Assembly (NCBI RefSeq): GCF_003460605.1
Contig: NZ_QTVN01000007.1
Span: forward strand, 124,001-188,000
Direction of reading: 5' to 3'
Source: Ruminococcus sp. AF31-8BH
GTDB taxonomy: Bacteria > Bacillota > Clostridia > Lachnospirales > Lachnospiraceae
DNA length: 64,000 nucleotides
The first letter of the stretch is position 1; every line of letters starts with the position of its first letter. A program made the position numbers and the translations under genes. The notes beneath the pieces were generated by a model. That model did no database searches, was not told the origin of the DNA, and saw nothing but the letters and a program-made list of their open reading frames with translations. This document shows positions 54,822 through 63,679 of this stretch, in pieces.

Positions 54822-55202
54822 ATGATCGAGGAAAATACCCCAAACCATTCCCATGAAGATGGGGAAGCGCATATTCACACCCATGTTCTGGATGATGGGA
54901 CCACAGTCACCCATTCCCATGGAGAACACGGACATCATCACAGTCATGCACAGACCAAGGCTGTACTGAACCGCCTTTCCCGGGCAATCGGGCATCTGGA
55001 ATCCATCAAGCGCATGGTGGAGGACGGCCGGGACTGCAGCGAGGTTCTGATCCAGCTTTCCGCAGTGAAATCTGCCATCAATAATACAGGCAAGATCATT
55101 CTGCAGGATCATATTGAGCACTGTATCGTAGATGCAGTGGAGCATGGAGACAAGGATGCCATCAAGGAACTGGAACGTGCAATTGACAGATTTATGAAGT
55201 GA
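54822..55202 (+). CDS. Metal-sensing repressor, CsoR/RcnR family, with His-rich extension
   Basis: 126 aa. The four-helix DUF156 domain (about 45-126) has the metal-site residues Cys in GRDCSEV and His/Cys in DHIEHCIVDAV. The first 45 residues contain at least ten histidines (e.g. HSHGEHGHHHSHA), not part of the standard fold. CsoR/RcnR proteins release DNA on binding Cu(I) or Ni/Co. The His-rich part suggests Ni, Co or Zn, but the identity is not determinable. It lies 34 nt before mrp. Confidence 0.88.
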   Translation: MIEENTPNHSHEDGEAHIHTHVLDDGTTVTHSHGEHGHHHSHAQTKAVLNRLSRAIGHLESIKRMVEDGRDCSEVLIQLSAVKSAINNTGKIILQDHIEHCIVDAVEHGDKDAIKELERAIDRFMK

Positions 55203-55236
55203 TCTATGAATATAATGAAAAAGGAGATATAGAGAA

Positions 55237-56067
55237 ATGGCAAAAGAATGTGACAGCAAGACTTGCGACAAATCAAGCTGTGAAGGCTGTGCCAGCAAGA
55301 AAAATCCGCAGAGCATGCAGGCGGAAATGAACCCAATGTCAGATGTAAAGCATGTGATCGGCATTGTAAGCGGTAAGGGCGGCGTCGGCAAATCCTTCGT
55401 GACCGCTTCCCTGGCCAACAGAATGGCAAAGAAAGGCTACAAGGTAGGAATCCTTGACGCAGACATCACTGGTCCGTCCATCCCGAAAATGTACGGCCTG
55501 AAAGGTGCTGCCCAGGCAAACGACAGCGGCATTTTCCCAATGGAAACTAAGAATGGAATCAAGGTCATGTCCATCAACCTGCTTCTTCCAACTGAGGACA
55601 CTCCTGTAATCTGGCGTGGACCGATTCTTGGAAACATGGTAAAACAGTTCTGGACAGATGTTATCTGGGGCGATGTAGACTACCTCTTTGTAGATATGCC
55701 GCCAGGAACAGGCGATGTTCCGCTGACTGTATTCCAGTCCCTTCCGATTGAGGGAATCGTGATTGTAACCTCTCCTCAGGATCTGGTAAGCATGATCGTG
55801 AAGAAGGCATACAATATGGCTGGAATGATGAATGTGCCGGTTTTAGGACTTGTGGAGAACTACAGCTATGTGAAATGTCCGGATTGCGGTAAGGAACTGA
55901 AGGTATTTGGTGAGAGCCACATTGATGAGATTGCAGCATCCTTAAATGTTCCGGTACTTGGCAAGATGCCAATTGACCCGGCCTATGCAGCCAAGGTAGA
56001 TGAAGGCGCATTCGATGAGATTGATAACCCGTACATCGAGGCCGCAGAGGCTGTTATGCCTCAGTAA
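55237..56067 (+). CDS. mrp: Mrp/NBP35-family Fe-S carrier ATPase
   Basis: 276 aa. Cys-rich N-terminus (CDSKTCDKSSCEGC), P-loop GKGGVGKSFVTASLA at about residues 48-62, VDMPPGTGD, and the conserved Cys pair CPDCGKE near the C-terminus that holds a bridging 4Fe-4S cluster in family members. It probably delivers Fe-S clusters to apoproteins in the cytoplasm. Linkage to the His-rich metal sensor upstream hints at metal or Fe-S control. Confidence 0.92.
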   Translation: MAKECDSKTCDKSSCEGCASKKNPQSMQAEMNPMSDVKHVIGIVSGKGGVGKSFVTASLANRMAKKGYKVGILDADITGPSIPKMYGLKGAAQANDSGIFPMETKNGIKVMSINLLLPTEDTPVIWRGPILGNMVKQFWTDVIWGDVDYLFVDMPPGTGDVPLTVFQSLPIEGIVIVTSPQDLVSMIVKKAYNMAGMMNVPVLGLVENYSYVKCPDCGKELKVFGESHIDEIAASLNVPVLGKMPIDPAYAAKVDEGAFDEIDNPYIEAAEAVMPQ

Positions 56068-56093
56068 AGAAATGCGAAAGCTATAGCAAATAA

Positions 56094-56153
56094 AAAAGAT
56101 TCTGTGTAGAAACAAGACGTAATCTCCTGTTTTTACCAGAATCTTTTCTTTTA
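56094..56153. terminator. Bidirectional terminator between mrp and the aldolase gene
   Basis: AAAAGATTCTG (56094-56104) pairs perfectly with 56137-56147 around a 32-nt loop. T-rich sequence follows on the plus strand, and AAAAAA before the stem provides the minus-strand tail. Confidence 0.8.
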
Positions 56154-56154
56154 T

Positions 56155-57243
56155 TTATTTCTTACTGCGGTAAGCCTCTGCCTCCCAATGTGTGATGAAA
56201 TATGTAATATCATCTGTCATCTGCAGAGGACCGCCAAAGCTTTGGGCATATACAGCAAGCTTGATAGCATCCTTAGCCAGAAGCTGAGCCTTGGCAGCTT
56301 TGCCTTTATCATCCTCCATAATAAACGCACCAACATCCTGAACCAGAATTAATCTTGGTTCCTTATCGTCTTTGGTCATAAACGCATCCAGTGCTTCCTT
56401 CGCCTGATCTATGTTTTCAACAAATAAAGGATACGGGCCGCAATATACAATGTGATCGGGAGTGAAAGGCTTCAGAAGCGGTGCAGCAGTTTCCTTATTT
56501 TTTACGAAGTTATCAGCTTCAGCGGCCGGAACAACCTCCACCGCATGTCCAAGTAACTGGGAAAGCTTCTGTGCAGCAGCTTCTTTTTCCGGTGTAACAG
56601 CATCGGTTACGTCGGCTGTTCTTTTTACCTGCTTTTCAAGCCTGGAGATCACGCTGTCAAATAAAACGCCAATCTCTTCTACTGTATTGGCGGCAACAAA
56701 AATACCATGATTCTGAAGCAGAAGAACCTGAACGTCTTTTCCGAATTCTTCTTTGTAAGCGTTCATCTTCTCATAGCAAATACGTGCAAGTGTGTATCCC
56801 GGTTTGCAGATGTCGATCCAGAGAACCTCGTTTCCAAGAAGCTGCCTGGAAAGTGTACTTGCGCCTTTACCACATGTCAGACCATTTACAAGTGTAGGAT
56901 GAACATGCAGCACATAGGTGTAGGCAAATAAATTGTGAAGCAAGGCCTCTACACTTGGACGCTTTGTTTTATCCGCATCTGTTACTGCAGCCATTACATC
57001 TGCAAGATATGCAGCTTCACGCTCTGTGTCATTTCCCGGATATTCTGTTTTCATGATTTCATTGAGACGTGCACGGCTCATTTCCACAAATTCTTCTGCC
57101 TTGATTGTGGCAAGCTGTGTACCGGAGCCCTTTACATAAAGGGTGGTGTCATTCTTTACAGAAGTATTTCCGCCTCCTGCAAGAACATAAGCGGGATTGC
57201 TGCCGTAAGTGTTTGACATTTTTACTAAAGTTGAAAGATCCAT
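56155..57243 (-). CDS. Class II aldolase/adducin family protein
   Basis: 362 aa. Zinc-type motifs: GGGNTSVK near the N-terminus, HVHPTLVNGL with two metal histidines, and LLLQNHGIFVA with a third. It resembles the aldolase half of the bifunctional rhamnulose-1-phosphate aldolase/dehydrogenase proteins but lacks the SDR half; the extra C-terminal part (about 255-362) has no motif I recognise. It probably cleaves or decarboxylates a sugar phosphate. A LysR gene lies 164 nt upstream on the same strand. Confidence 0.85.
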   Translation of the reverse strand: MDLSTLVKMSNTYGSNPAYVLAGGGNTSVKNDTTLYVKGSGTQLATIKAEEFVEMSRARLNEIMKTEYPGNDTEREAAYLADVMAAVTDADKTKRPSVEALLHNLFAYTYVLHVHPTLVNGLTCGKGASTLSRQLLGNEVLWIDICKPGYTLARICYEKMNAYKEEFGKDVQVLLLQNHGIFVAANTVEEIGVLFDSVISRLEKQVKRTADVTDAVTPEKEAAAQKLSQLLGHAVEVVPAAEADNFVKNKETAAPLLKPFTPDHIVYCGPYPLFVENIDQAKEALDAFMTKDDKEPRLILVQDVGAFIMEDDKGKAAKAQLLAKDAIKLAVYAQSFGGPLQMTDDITYFITHWEAEAYRSKK

Positions 57244-57407
57244 AAGTTAAATACCTCCATATTGTTGCAATAATTTAACCAAAACTGCAAAGCTGTTATC
57301 TGGTTATATGCAAGTAGCAAAGCAGATTGTGAACATCTGCCTAACTATATTTATATTGTACATGATATAGCAGTATTTAGCTATCGAAATATGCTAAAAA
57401 ACGGTAT

Positions 57408-58304
57408 TTATTGCATTTTTGCAGAAAAATAGTCGAAAAACTTCTGTGCAGCCTGCGATAAAGGCAGGTTTTCGTGATATACCAGTGCCAATTGTCTGGG
57501 CGGCAGCTGTTGCTTTAAGGTAACCTGCATCAGGGAAGCCTCCTGTCCATGTAAAGAAGCCAGCATATAATCGGGAACACAGGCGATTCCCAGACCAATG
57601 CGGGCCAGATCAATAAGCAGATCATTGCTGTTAAGCTCAACCTCTGAAATCAGGTTCTGTTTGTGTGCTGCGAAAAACTGATGAAGATATTCGCTTGTTG
57701 TGCTTTTGGATGAAAGTGTGAGAAGAGGATATTCCATCAGCTTTTTTAGCTCAAGAGCCTTCCCTTCAAGGGGGAAAAAGTCCGGATTGGCGACAAAAAT
57801 ATCCTGAAATTCCTTTACCACCTGAACCTTCATATGCTGGATAAGCCGTGAGTTAGGTAAGTTGCATACAATCAGATCTACCTGGCGATTTTCCAGAAGC
57901 TCCACGCAGCCGATGGAGGTGCTGTTTGTGACCTTGATCCGCACACCGGGATAATCCTGATGAAAGCGTTTCAGGTAATCAATCAGAAAATAACGGCAGA
58001 TGGTATCGCTTGCCCCGATCCTCAGCTGTCCCTGAAGCTCATCTTCTGCAAGCAGCTGCGCTTCTCCCTGGGAAATCATTTCCAAAGCCGGCTTTACGTG
58101 CTGGAAAAGTATTTCGCCTTCCGGAGTAAGAGATACTTTTTTGGTACTTCGGTAAAACAGTTCCCGCCCCAGTTTTTTTTCCAGAGCCTTGATTCCCTGG
58201 CTTACTGCAGACTGGGAAATAAAAAGCTGGCGGGAGGCCTCAGAAAAGCTTAATGTAGTGGCTACGTAGTAAAAGCACTTATATAATTCAAGATTGACAT
58301 CCAT
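57408..58304 (-). CDS. LysR-family transcriptional regulator
   Basis: 298 aa from ATG 58304 (GGAG about 10 nt upstream; two upstream in-frame ATGs have no site). Winged helix at the N-terminus (FSEASRQLFISQSAVSQGIKALE), then the effector-binding domain (about 90-298; LRIGASDTICRYFL; GIACVPDYML). Divergent from purL and upstream of the aldolase gene, so either could be its target. Confidence 0.92.
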   Translation of the reverse strand: MDVNLELYKCFYYVATTLSFSEASRQLFISQSAVSQGIKALEKKLGRELFYRSTKKVSLTPEGEILFQHVKPALEMISQGEAQLLAEDELQGQLRIGASDTICRYFLIDYLKRFHQDYPGVRIKVTNSTSIGCVELLENRQVDLIVCNLPNSRLIQHMKVQVVKEFQDIFVANPDFFPLEGKALELKKLMEYPLLTLSSKSTTSEYLHQFFAAHKQNLISEVELNSNDLLIDLARIGLGIACVPDYMLASLHGQEASLMQVTLKQQLPPRQLALVYHENLPLSQAAQKFFDYFSAKMQ

Positions 58305-58437
58305 GTATGAAATCTCCGAATCCATTAAAGAGTATTGTACGCCTTGCAAACTGAAAAATAATAAGTTAAATTAATAAATAATATAAGATATATTAATTTT
58401 ACTTATGATAAAAGCTATGATACTATAATAAGTGACG

Positions 58438-58471
58438 ATGTGCAAGAGCGGATTTTTTACGGGCTCTGGCA
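58438..58471 (+). other. RNA hairpin in the purL leader
   Basis: GTGC-x-AGAGC pairs with GCTCT-x-GCAC around a T-rich loop, 38 nt before the purL start. A TATAAT at 58424-58429 lies just upstream. It is not a recognisable purine riboswitch (no conserved core). Confidence 0.4.
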
Positions 58472-58508
58472 CCTGATGATATTTTATATTCACGAAAGGA
58501 GTTTTCCA

Positions 58509-61500
58509 ATGAGTAACGTAAGACGAGTATACGTAGAAAAGAAACCATCCTTTGCCGTAAAAGCCAAAGAACTAAAGCATGAGATCAGTTCTTATCTGGG
58601 CATTAAGACTGTAACAAATGTGCGGGAACTGATCCGCTATGATGTTGAGAATATTTCCGATGATGTATTTGAAAAAGCATGCCATACAGTATTTGCTGAG
58701 CCTCCGGTAGATGATCTTTACCTGGAGAAATTTGAGGCAGCAGACGGCACCCGTATTTTTTCTGTAGAGTTCCTTCCGGGACAGTTCGACCAGAGAGCAG
58801 ATTCTGCGGTACAGTGCGTCCAGTTCTTAGATGAGAACGCACAGCCGATCATCCGCTCTGCTACCACCTACGTGATCGAGGGTGACATTACAGAGGAAGA
58901 GTTTGAGGCAATCAAGAGCCACTGCATCAACCCGGTAGATTCCCGTGAGACCGGACTTGAGAAGCCGGAGACACTGGTTGCAGAGTTCAAGGATCCGGAA
59001 GATGTGAAGATCTTCGACGGCTTCCGCGATATGGAGGAGGCTCCTTTAAAAGAGCTTTACAGTTCCCTGAACCTTGCAATGACCTTCAAGGATTTCCTTC
59101 ACATTCAGAACTATTTCAAAAACGAGGAGAAGCGTGATCCGTCCATGACAGAGATCCGTGTGCTGGATACCTACTGGTCCGACCACTGCCGTCACACCAC
59201 TTTCTCTACAGAACTTACAGATGTAAAATTTGACGAGGGCGATTACAAAGCTCCTATCGTGGATACTTATCACAAATATCTTGCTGACAGAGAAGTCCTT
59301 TATAAAGGACGGGACGATAAATTCGTGTGCCTGATGGACCTTGCCCTTATGGCCATGAAAAAGCTGAAATCCGAAGGCAAGCTTCAGGATCAGGAAGAGT
59401 CCGATGAGATCAACGCCTGCAGTATTGTAGTTCCTGTTGATGTAAATGGAGAAGAAGAGGAATGGCTGATCAACTTTAAGAATGAGACACATAACCATCC
59501 TACTGAAATTGAGCCGTTTGGTGGTGCAGCTACCTGTCTTGGCGGTGCTATCCGAGATCCGCTTTCAGGACGTACCTATGTATATCAGGCAATGCGTGTA
59601 ACCGGAGCAGCAGATCCTACTGTTTCCGTGAAAGAAACGCTCAAGGGAAAGCTGCCTCAGAAGAAGCTGGTTCGCGGTGCTGCTCATGGATACAGCTCCT
59701 ATGGTAACCAGATCGGTCTTGCTACAGGCTATGTAAAAGAAATCTATCATCCGAACTACGTTGCGAAACGTATGGAAATCGGTGCCGTTATGGGTGCTGC
59801 TCCAAGACGTGCAGTTATCCGTGAGAACTCTGATCCGGGAGATATTATCATCCTCCTTGGCGGACGTACAGGACGTGACGGTATCGGTGGTGCTACCGGT
59901 TCCTCCAAGGTGCATACAGAGGCTTCCATTGAAGTCTGCGGCGCTGAGGTACAGAAAGGAAACGCACCTACAGAGCGTAAGATTCAGCGTATGTTCCGTC
60001 GTGAGGAAGTTAGCCATATCATTAAGAAATGTAATGACTTTGGTGCAGGCGGTGTATCTGTAGCAATTGGAGAACTGGCACCTGGACTTCAGATCGACCT
60101 TGATAAGGTTCCGAAGAAATATGCTGGCCTTGACGGTACTGAAATTGCAATTTCCGAGTCCCAGGAGCGTATGGCAGTAGTTGTTGCGCCGGAAGATGTA
60201 GATAAATTCCTTGGCTTTGCAAATGAAGAGAACCTGGAAGCAGTTCCGGTTGCTGTTGTAACAAAAGAGCCAAGACTGGTACTTTCCTGGAGAGGCAAAG
60301 AGGTTGTTAATATTTCCCGTGCATTCCTTGATACCAACGGTGCACATCAGGAGACAACCGTAGAAGTTGAAATTCCAGGTAAAGAGGGAAACCTTTTTGA
60401 AGAACGTCCGGATGTAGCTGATGTGAAAGAAAAATGGCTTGCTACACTGGCAGACCTGAATGTATGCTCCCAGAAGGGGCTTGTAGAGATGTTTGACAGC
60501 TCTATTGGTGCAGGAAGCGTGCTTATGCCTTATGGTGGTAAAAACCAGCTTACAGAGACTCAGGCAATGGTTGCCAAGGTACCTGTACAGAATGGAACTA
60601 CAAATACTGTAACCATGATGAGCTATGGCTTTGATCCATATTTATCCTCCTGGAGCCCATATCATGGAGCTGCCTATGCAGTGACGGAATCTGTTGCAAG
60701 AATTGTGGCAGCAGGCGGTGATTATAAGAAAATCCGTTTCACCTTCCAGGAATATTTCCGTCGCATGACAGAAGATCCAAAGAGATGGAGCCAGCCTTTT
60801 GCAGCACTTCTTGGTGCCTATGCAGCACAGATGGGCTTTGGCCTTCCATCTATCGGAGGCAAGGACAGTATGTCCGGAACCTTCAATGATATTGATGTTC
60901 CGCCGACACTGGTTTCTTTCGCTGTAGATGTTGCCAAGCTTCAGGATGTAATTACACCTGAACTGAAGAAGGCTGGTAACAAACTGGTATGGCTTCGTGC
61001 ACCAAAGGATCAGTACGATTTACCGGACTATGCAGGTATTATGAATCAGTATGAAAAGCTCCATAATGATATGCAGGCAGGAAAGGTTGTTTCTGCTTAT
61101 GCACTTGATCGTCATGGTATTGCAGCAGCTGTTAGCAAAATGGCATTCGGTAATGCGATGGGTGTAAAGATCGAGCATAATCTGGATCCGAGAGATTTCT
61201 TTGCTCCTGGCTTCGGTGATCTGGTTCTGGAGGTTCCGGCTGAAAAGGTTGGAGAGCTTTCCATTACTTACACTGTAATCGGTGAGGTAACAGCTGATGG
61301 TAAATTCTCCTATGGAAATGTGGAGATTACTTTGGCAGAGGCATACAATGCATGGACAGGCACTCTGGAGAAAGTATTTAAGACTGTTTCAGGAGAGACA
61401 AACGATGGCCCGAAAGCAATTTGGGTGAAACCGGAAGAGGAAGAAGCAACCTATGAGAACGGTGTTTACAATACAAAGAAGATCTACGTATGCAAGCATA

Positions 61501-62306
61501 AAGTAGCAAAACCTCGTGTATTCATTCCGGTATTCCCGGGAACCAACTGCGAATACGACAGCACCCGTGCTTTTGAGAGAGCAGGCGCTGAGGTTGATGT
61601 TAAGGTATTTAAGAATTTAAGTGCAGAAGATATCCGCGATTCTGTGGAGATCTTTGAGAAGTCTATTGACCAGGCACAGATGATCATGTTCCCAGGCGGC
61701 TTCTCTGCCGGTGATGAGCCGGATGGATCCGCTAAGTTCTTTGCAACCGCTTTCCAGAATGCAAAGATCAAAGAGGCGGTTATGAAGCTGTTAAATGAGA
61801 GAGACGGTCTTGCACTTGGTATCTGTAACGGATTCCAGGCACTGATCAAGCTGGGACTTGTTCCGTACGGTGAGATCTGCGGACAGAAGGAGGATTCTCC
61901 GACACTGACCTACAACACCATCGGACGCCATATTTCCAAGATGGTTTACACCAAGGTAGTAAGCAACAAATCACCATGGCTGCAGAAAGCTGCTCTTGGC
62001 GGCGTATACTGCAACCCGGCTTCTCACGGTGAGGGACGTTTTGTAGCAAATGATGAGTGGCTTGCAAAGCTTCTTGCAAATGGTCAGGTGGCTACACAGT
62101 ATGTAAATCCAAATGGAGATCTGGATCAGTCTGAAGAGTCCAATATCAATGGTTCTACCTACAACATCGAGGGTATTACAAGCCCGGATGGACGTGTTCT
62201 TGGTAAGATGGCTCACAGTGAGCGTCGTGACAATGGTGTTGCTATCAATATTTACGGACAGCAGGATATTCAGATCTTTGAGTCCGGTGTTGAGTACTTT
62301 AAATAA
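58509..62306 (+). CDS. purL: Phosphoribosylformylglycinamidine synthase, single chain
   Basis: 1265 aa from ATG 58509 (AAAGGAG upstream; the frame runs open to 58440 without a site). Converts FGAR to FGAM with ATP and glutamine in purine synthesis. In order: a PurS-like N-terminal part, the linker with DTYWSDHCRHTTF, two AIRS-type ATP domains (NFKNETHNHPTEIEPFGGAA; GFGLPSIGGKDSMSG) and a C-terminal glutaminase with Cys in LALGICNGFQA and PGGFSAGDEPDGS. This large-type enzyme is usual in Lachnospiraceae, in place of separate PurL-PurQ-PurS. Confidence 0.97.
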   Translation: MSNVRRVYVEKKPSFAVKAKELKHEISSYLGIKTVTNVRELIRYDVENISDDVFEKACHTVFAEPPVDDLYLEKFEAADGTRIFSVEFLPGQFDQRADSAVQCVQFLDENAQPIIRSATTYVIEGDITEEEFEAIKSHCINPVDSRETGLEKPETLVAEFKDPEDVKIFDGFRDMEEAPLKELYSSLNLAMTFKDFLHIQNYFKNEEKRDPSMTEIRVLDTYWSDHCRHTTFSTELTDVKFDEGDYKAPIVDTYHKYLADREVLYKGRDDKFVCLMDLALMAMKKLKSEGKLQDQEESDEINACSIVVPVDVNGEEEEWLINFKNETHNHPTEIEPFGGAATCLGGAIRDPLSGRTYVYQAMRVTGAADPTVSVKETLKGKLPQKKLVRGAAHGYSSYGNQIGLATGYVKEIYHPNYVAKRMEIGAVMGAAPRRAVIRENSDPGDIIILLGGRTGRDGIGGATGSSKVHTEASIEVCGAEVQKGNAPTERKIQRMFRREEVSHIIKKCNDFGAGGVSVAIGELAPGLQIDLDKVPKKYAGLDGTEIAISESQERMAVVVAPEDVDKFLGFANEENLEAVPVAVVTKEPRLVLSWRGKEVVNISRAFLDTNGAHQETTVEVEIPGKEGNLFEERPDVADVKEKWLATLADLNVCSQKGLVEMFDSSIGAGSVLMPYGGKNQLTETQAMVAKVPVQNGTTNTVTMMSYGFDPYLSSWSPYHGAAYAVTESVARIVAAGGDYKKIRFTFQEYFRRMTEDPKRWSQPFAALLGAYAAQMGFGLPSIGGKDSMSGTFNDIDVPPTLVSFAVDVAKLQDVITPELKKAGNKLVWLRAPKDQYDLPDYAGIMNQYEKLHNDMQAGKVVSAYALDRHGIAAAVSKMAFGNAMGVKIEHNLDPRDFFAPGFGDLVLEVPAEKVGELSITYTVIGEVTADGKFSYGNVEITLAEAYNAWTGTLEKVFKTVSGETNDGPKAIWVKPEEEEATYENGVYNTKKIYVCKHKVAKPRVFIPVFPGTNCEYDSTRAFERAGAEVDVKVFKNLSAEDIRDSVEIFEKSIDQAQMIMFPGGFSAGDEPDGSAKFFATAFQNAKIKEAVMKLLNERDGLALGICNGFQALIKLGLVPYGEICGQKEDSPTLTYNTIGRHISKMVYTKVVSNKSPWLQKAALGGVYCNPASHGEGRFVANDEWLAKLLANGQVATQYVNPNGDLDQSEESNINGSTYNIEGITSPDGRVLGKMAHSERRDNGVAINIYGQQDIQIFESGVEYFK

Positions 62307-62343
62307 TGTGCAAACACGCTCTAAGATGAATAAGTTATAGGGA

Positions 62344-62398
62344 AAAGGAGCTGGCAGTTGTAATGTAGATTACAGGTGCCGGCTCCTTTCAATTCAAT
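62344..62398 (+). terminator. Terminator of purL
   Basis: AAAGGAGC/GCTCCTTT outer stem, continuing through GGCA/TGCC and an inner TGTAAT/ATTACA hairpin; tail TTTCAATTCAATT. Confidence 0.85.
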
Positions 62399-62433
62399 TA
62401 AACGTAATTTAGTGAAGCAATTGTTAGCAGGAC

Positions 62434-62611
62434 GTGAGTTCGCAATGTATATTCATCGCAGGTCGTCGCAACACTTCGCCGAGCTAACTGTCAACTGCGA
62501 CTAAACATCTCAGGAGAGCCTTCGATGTTAAGTCTTCGTAGACAGTGGATCTCGTCTACGTTAAAAGCGCTCCTGAAATGACCTGCTCACGAATATACAT
62601 TGCGAACTCAC
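62434..62611. repeat. Palindromic element A with branched internal hairpins
   Basis: A perfect 21-bp inverted repeat (62434-62454 with 62591-62611) encloses a second perfect 7-bp pair (62458-62464 with 62580-62586). Between these lie smaller hairpins (62465-62470/62496-62501, 62504-62509/62524-62529, 62537-62543/62554-62560). The multi-branch layout looks like a folded RNA or cruciform element. There is no coding frame. Confidence 0.8.
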
Positions 62612-62641
62612 TGGTTACTGGTAAGGAGAATGTGCTAAAAC

Positions 62642-62714
62642 GATACTTCTTCACTGGCACTGAGAGGGAATTCAGACTGATACTTATTTACTGGCATTAA
62701 GGGGAATTCCAGCC
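62642..62714. repeat. Imperfect tandem repeat, two units of about 37 nt
   Basis: Both units start GATACTT, contain ACTGGCA and end with GGGAATTC. It lies between palindromes A and B. Confidence 0.6.
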
Positions 62715-62715
62715 G

Positions 62716-62795
62716 ATGCACAGCCTCTGGACACCTGTTACTCCTAAGCAGGTCATTTCAGGTGCGCCCTTAGCCGTTAATTCACCGCTGTGCAT
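62716..62795. repeat. Palindromic element B
   Basis: Outer perfect 9-bp repeat ATGCACAGC/GCTGTGCAT (62716-62724 with 62787-62795) and inner CACCTG/CAGGTG (62732-62737 with 62759-62764). Bases 62748-62762 are the exact reverse complement of 62572-62586 in element A. Confidence 0.65.
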
Positions 62796-62841
62796 TGCAA
62801 TATTCGGATGTGCAGATCGCGGGAATAGTTTTCAATAGCCA

Positions 62842-63023
62842 GCGTTCCACCAGGTGTGCCGGGACAGACGATTGGCGAATTTCTGGAATTTGGCGAGTAA
62901 GCGACAGGTGGGGATGCACTGTCTGAGCCCGATAGGGCGAGTTTGCTTCCCCACCTGTCAATAGGCGACGGAGCCAAATCCCGAAATTCGTCATTGGCTG
63001 TTCCGGCACACCTGGGGGAACGC
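62842..63023. repeat. Long palindromic element C
   Basis: An extended imperfect inverted repeat. GCGTTCC/GGAACGC (62842-62848 with 63017-63023), a perfect 12-bp arm (62851-62862 with 63003-63014), CGAATTTC/GAAATTCG, ATTTGGC/GCCAAAT and a perfect 12-bp apical arm GACAGGTGGGGA/TCCCCACCTGTC (62903-62914 with 62948-62959) stack in order, with a tetraloop hairpin GCCC-GATA-GGGC at the tip. It lies upstream of the sigma-factor gene; no transposase is adjacent. Confidence 0.8.
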
Positions 63024-63169
63024 GTCCGCCTTGATTAACTAAGTTCCATTTTAGCGAAAAATTTAATTCCATGAAATATTCCCCCACCCTTTTCCATCTA
63101 ATGTATGTAAAAGGAAAAAGCAATAAATTTCGTGTACTGCAGAACACAAAAAAGGAGCGAAAGAACCTT

Positions 63170-63679
63170 ATGGAAAATTTGGTGAAAAAGGCAAAATCCG
63201 GAGATTCGAATGCGTTTTCCCAACTCATCAGGATGAACACCCAGAGCATGTACAAGGTCGCCTGGGCCTATCTGAAAAATGATGAGGATGTGGCAGATGC
63301 CATTTCGGAAACCATTTTAAATTGCTATGAAAAGCTTTCCACTTTGAAAAAGGATTCCTATTTCAAAACCTGGATGATCCGGATTCTTATTAATAACTGC
63401 AATGAAATGCTGCGACACAAAGGACGGGTATTTCCTGCTGTAGAGATGGAAGAGGGAACCTTTGAGGAACCAGGGTATCTGGACTGCGAGTGGAAGGAAA
63501 TCCTGGCGTCACTGGACGAAAAATACAAGACAGTGATTCTTTTGTATTACAGCAAGGCACTTAGTGTAAAGGAGATTGCAGCACTTCTGGGAATCAGTCA
63601 GAATACAGTGCTGACAAGACTTTCACGTGCAAGAAAGCAGCTTCGCGCAGAGTATGAAGGAGGGTACATTCATGGATGA
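63170..63679 (+). CDS. ECF-type RNA polymerase sigma factor
   Basis: 169 aa from ATG 63170 (AAAGGAGCG upstream; the frame is open back to 63071 without a good site). Region 2 has FSQLIRMNTQSMYKVAWAYL and the acidic DVADAISET; region 4 is the C-terminal helix-turn-helix (SVKEIAALLGISQNTVLTRL). The stop overlaps the next gene by 8 nt, as for sigma/anti-sigma pairs. Confidence 0.92.
   Translation: MENLVKKAKSGDSNAFSQLIRMNTQSMYKVAWAYLKNDEDVADAISETILNCYEKLSTLKKDSYFKTWMIRILINNCNEMLRHKGRVFPAVEMEEGTFEEPGYLDCEWKEILASLDEKYKTVILLYYSKALSVKEIAALLGISQNTVLTRLSRARKQLRAEYEGGYIHG

Noticed and set aside
58380..58508. Purine riboswitch upstream of purL
   Set aside because: A hairpin exists but the three-way junction core is absent.
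59565..60347. 260-codon minus-strand frame inside purL
   Set aside because: Shadow of purL; Cys/Ser/Thr-rich composition typical of antisense frames.
62842..63023. CRISPR array or integron attC site
   Set aside because: There are no regularly spaced direct repeats or spacers, and no cas genes or integrase nearby; the structure is one long palindrome.
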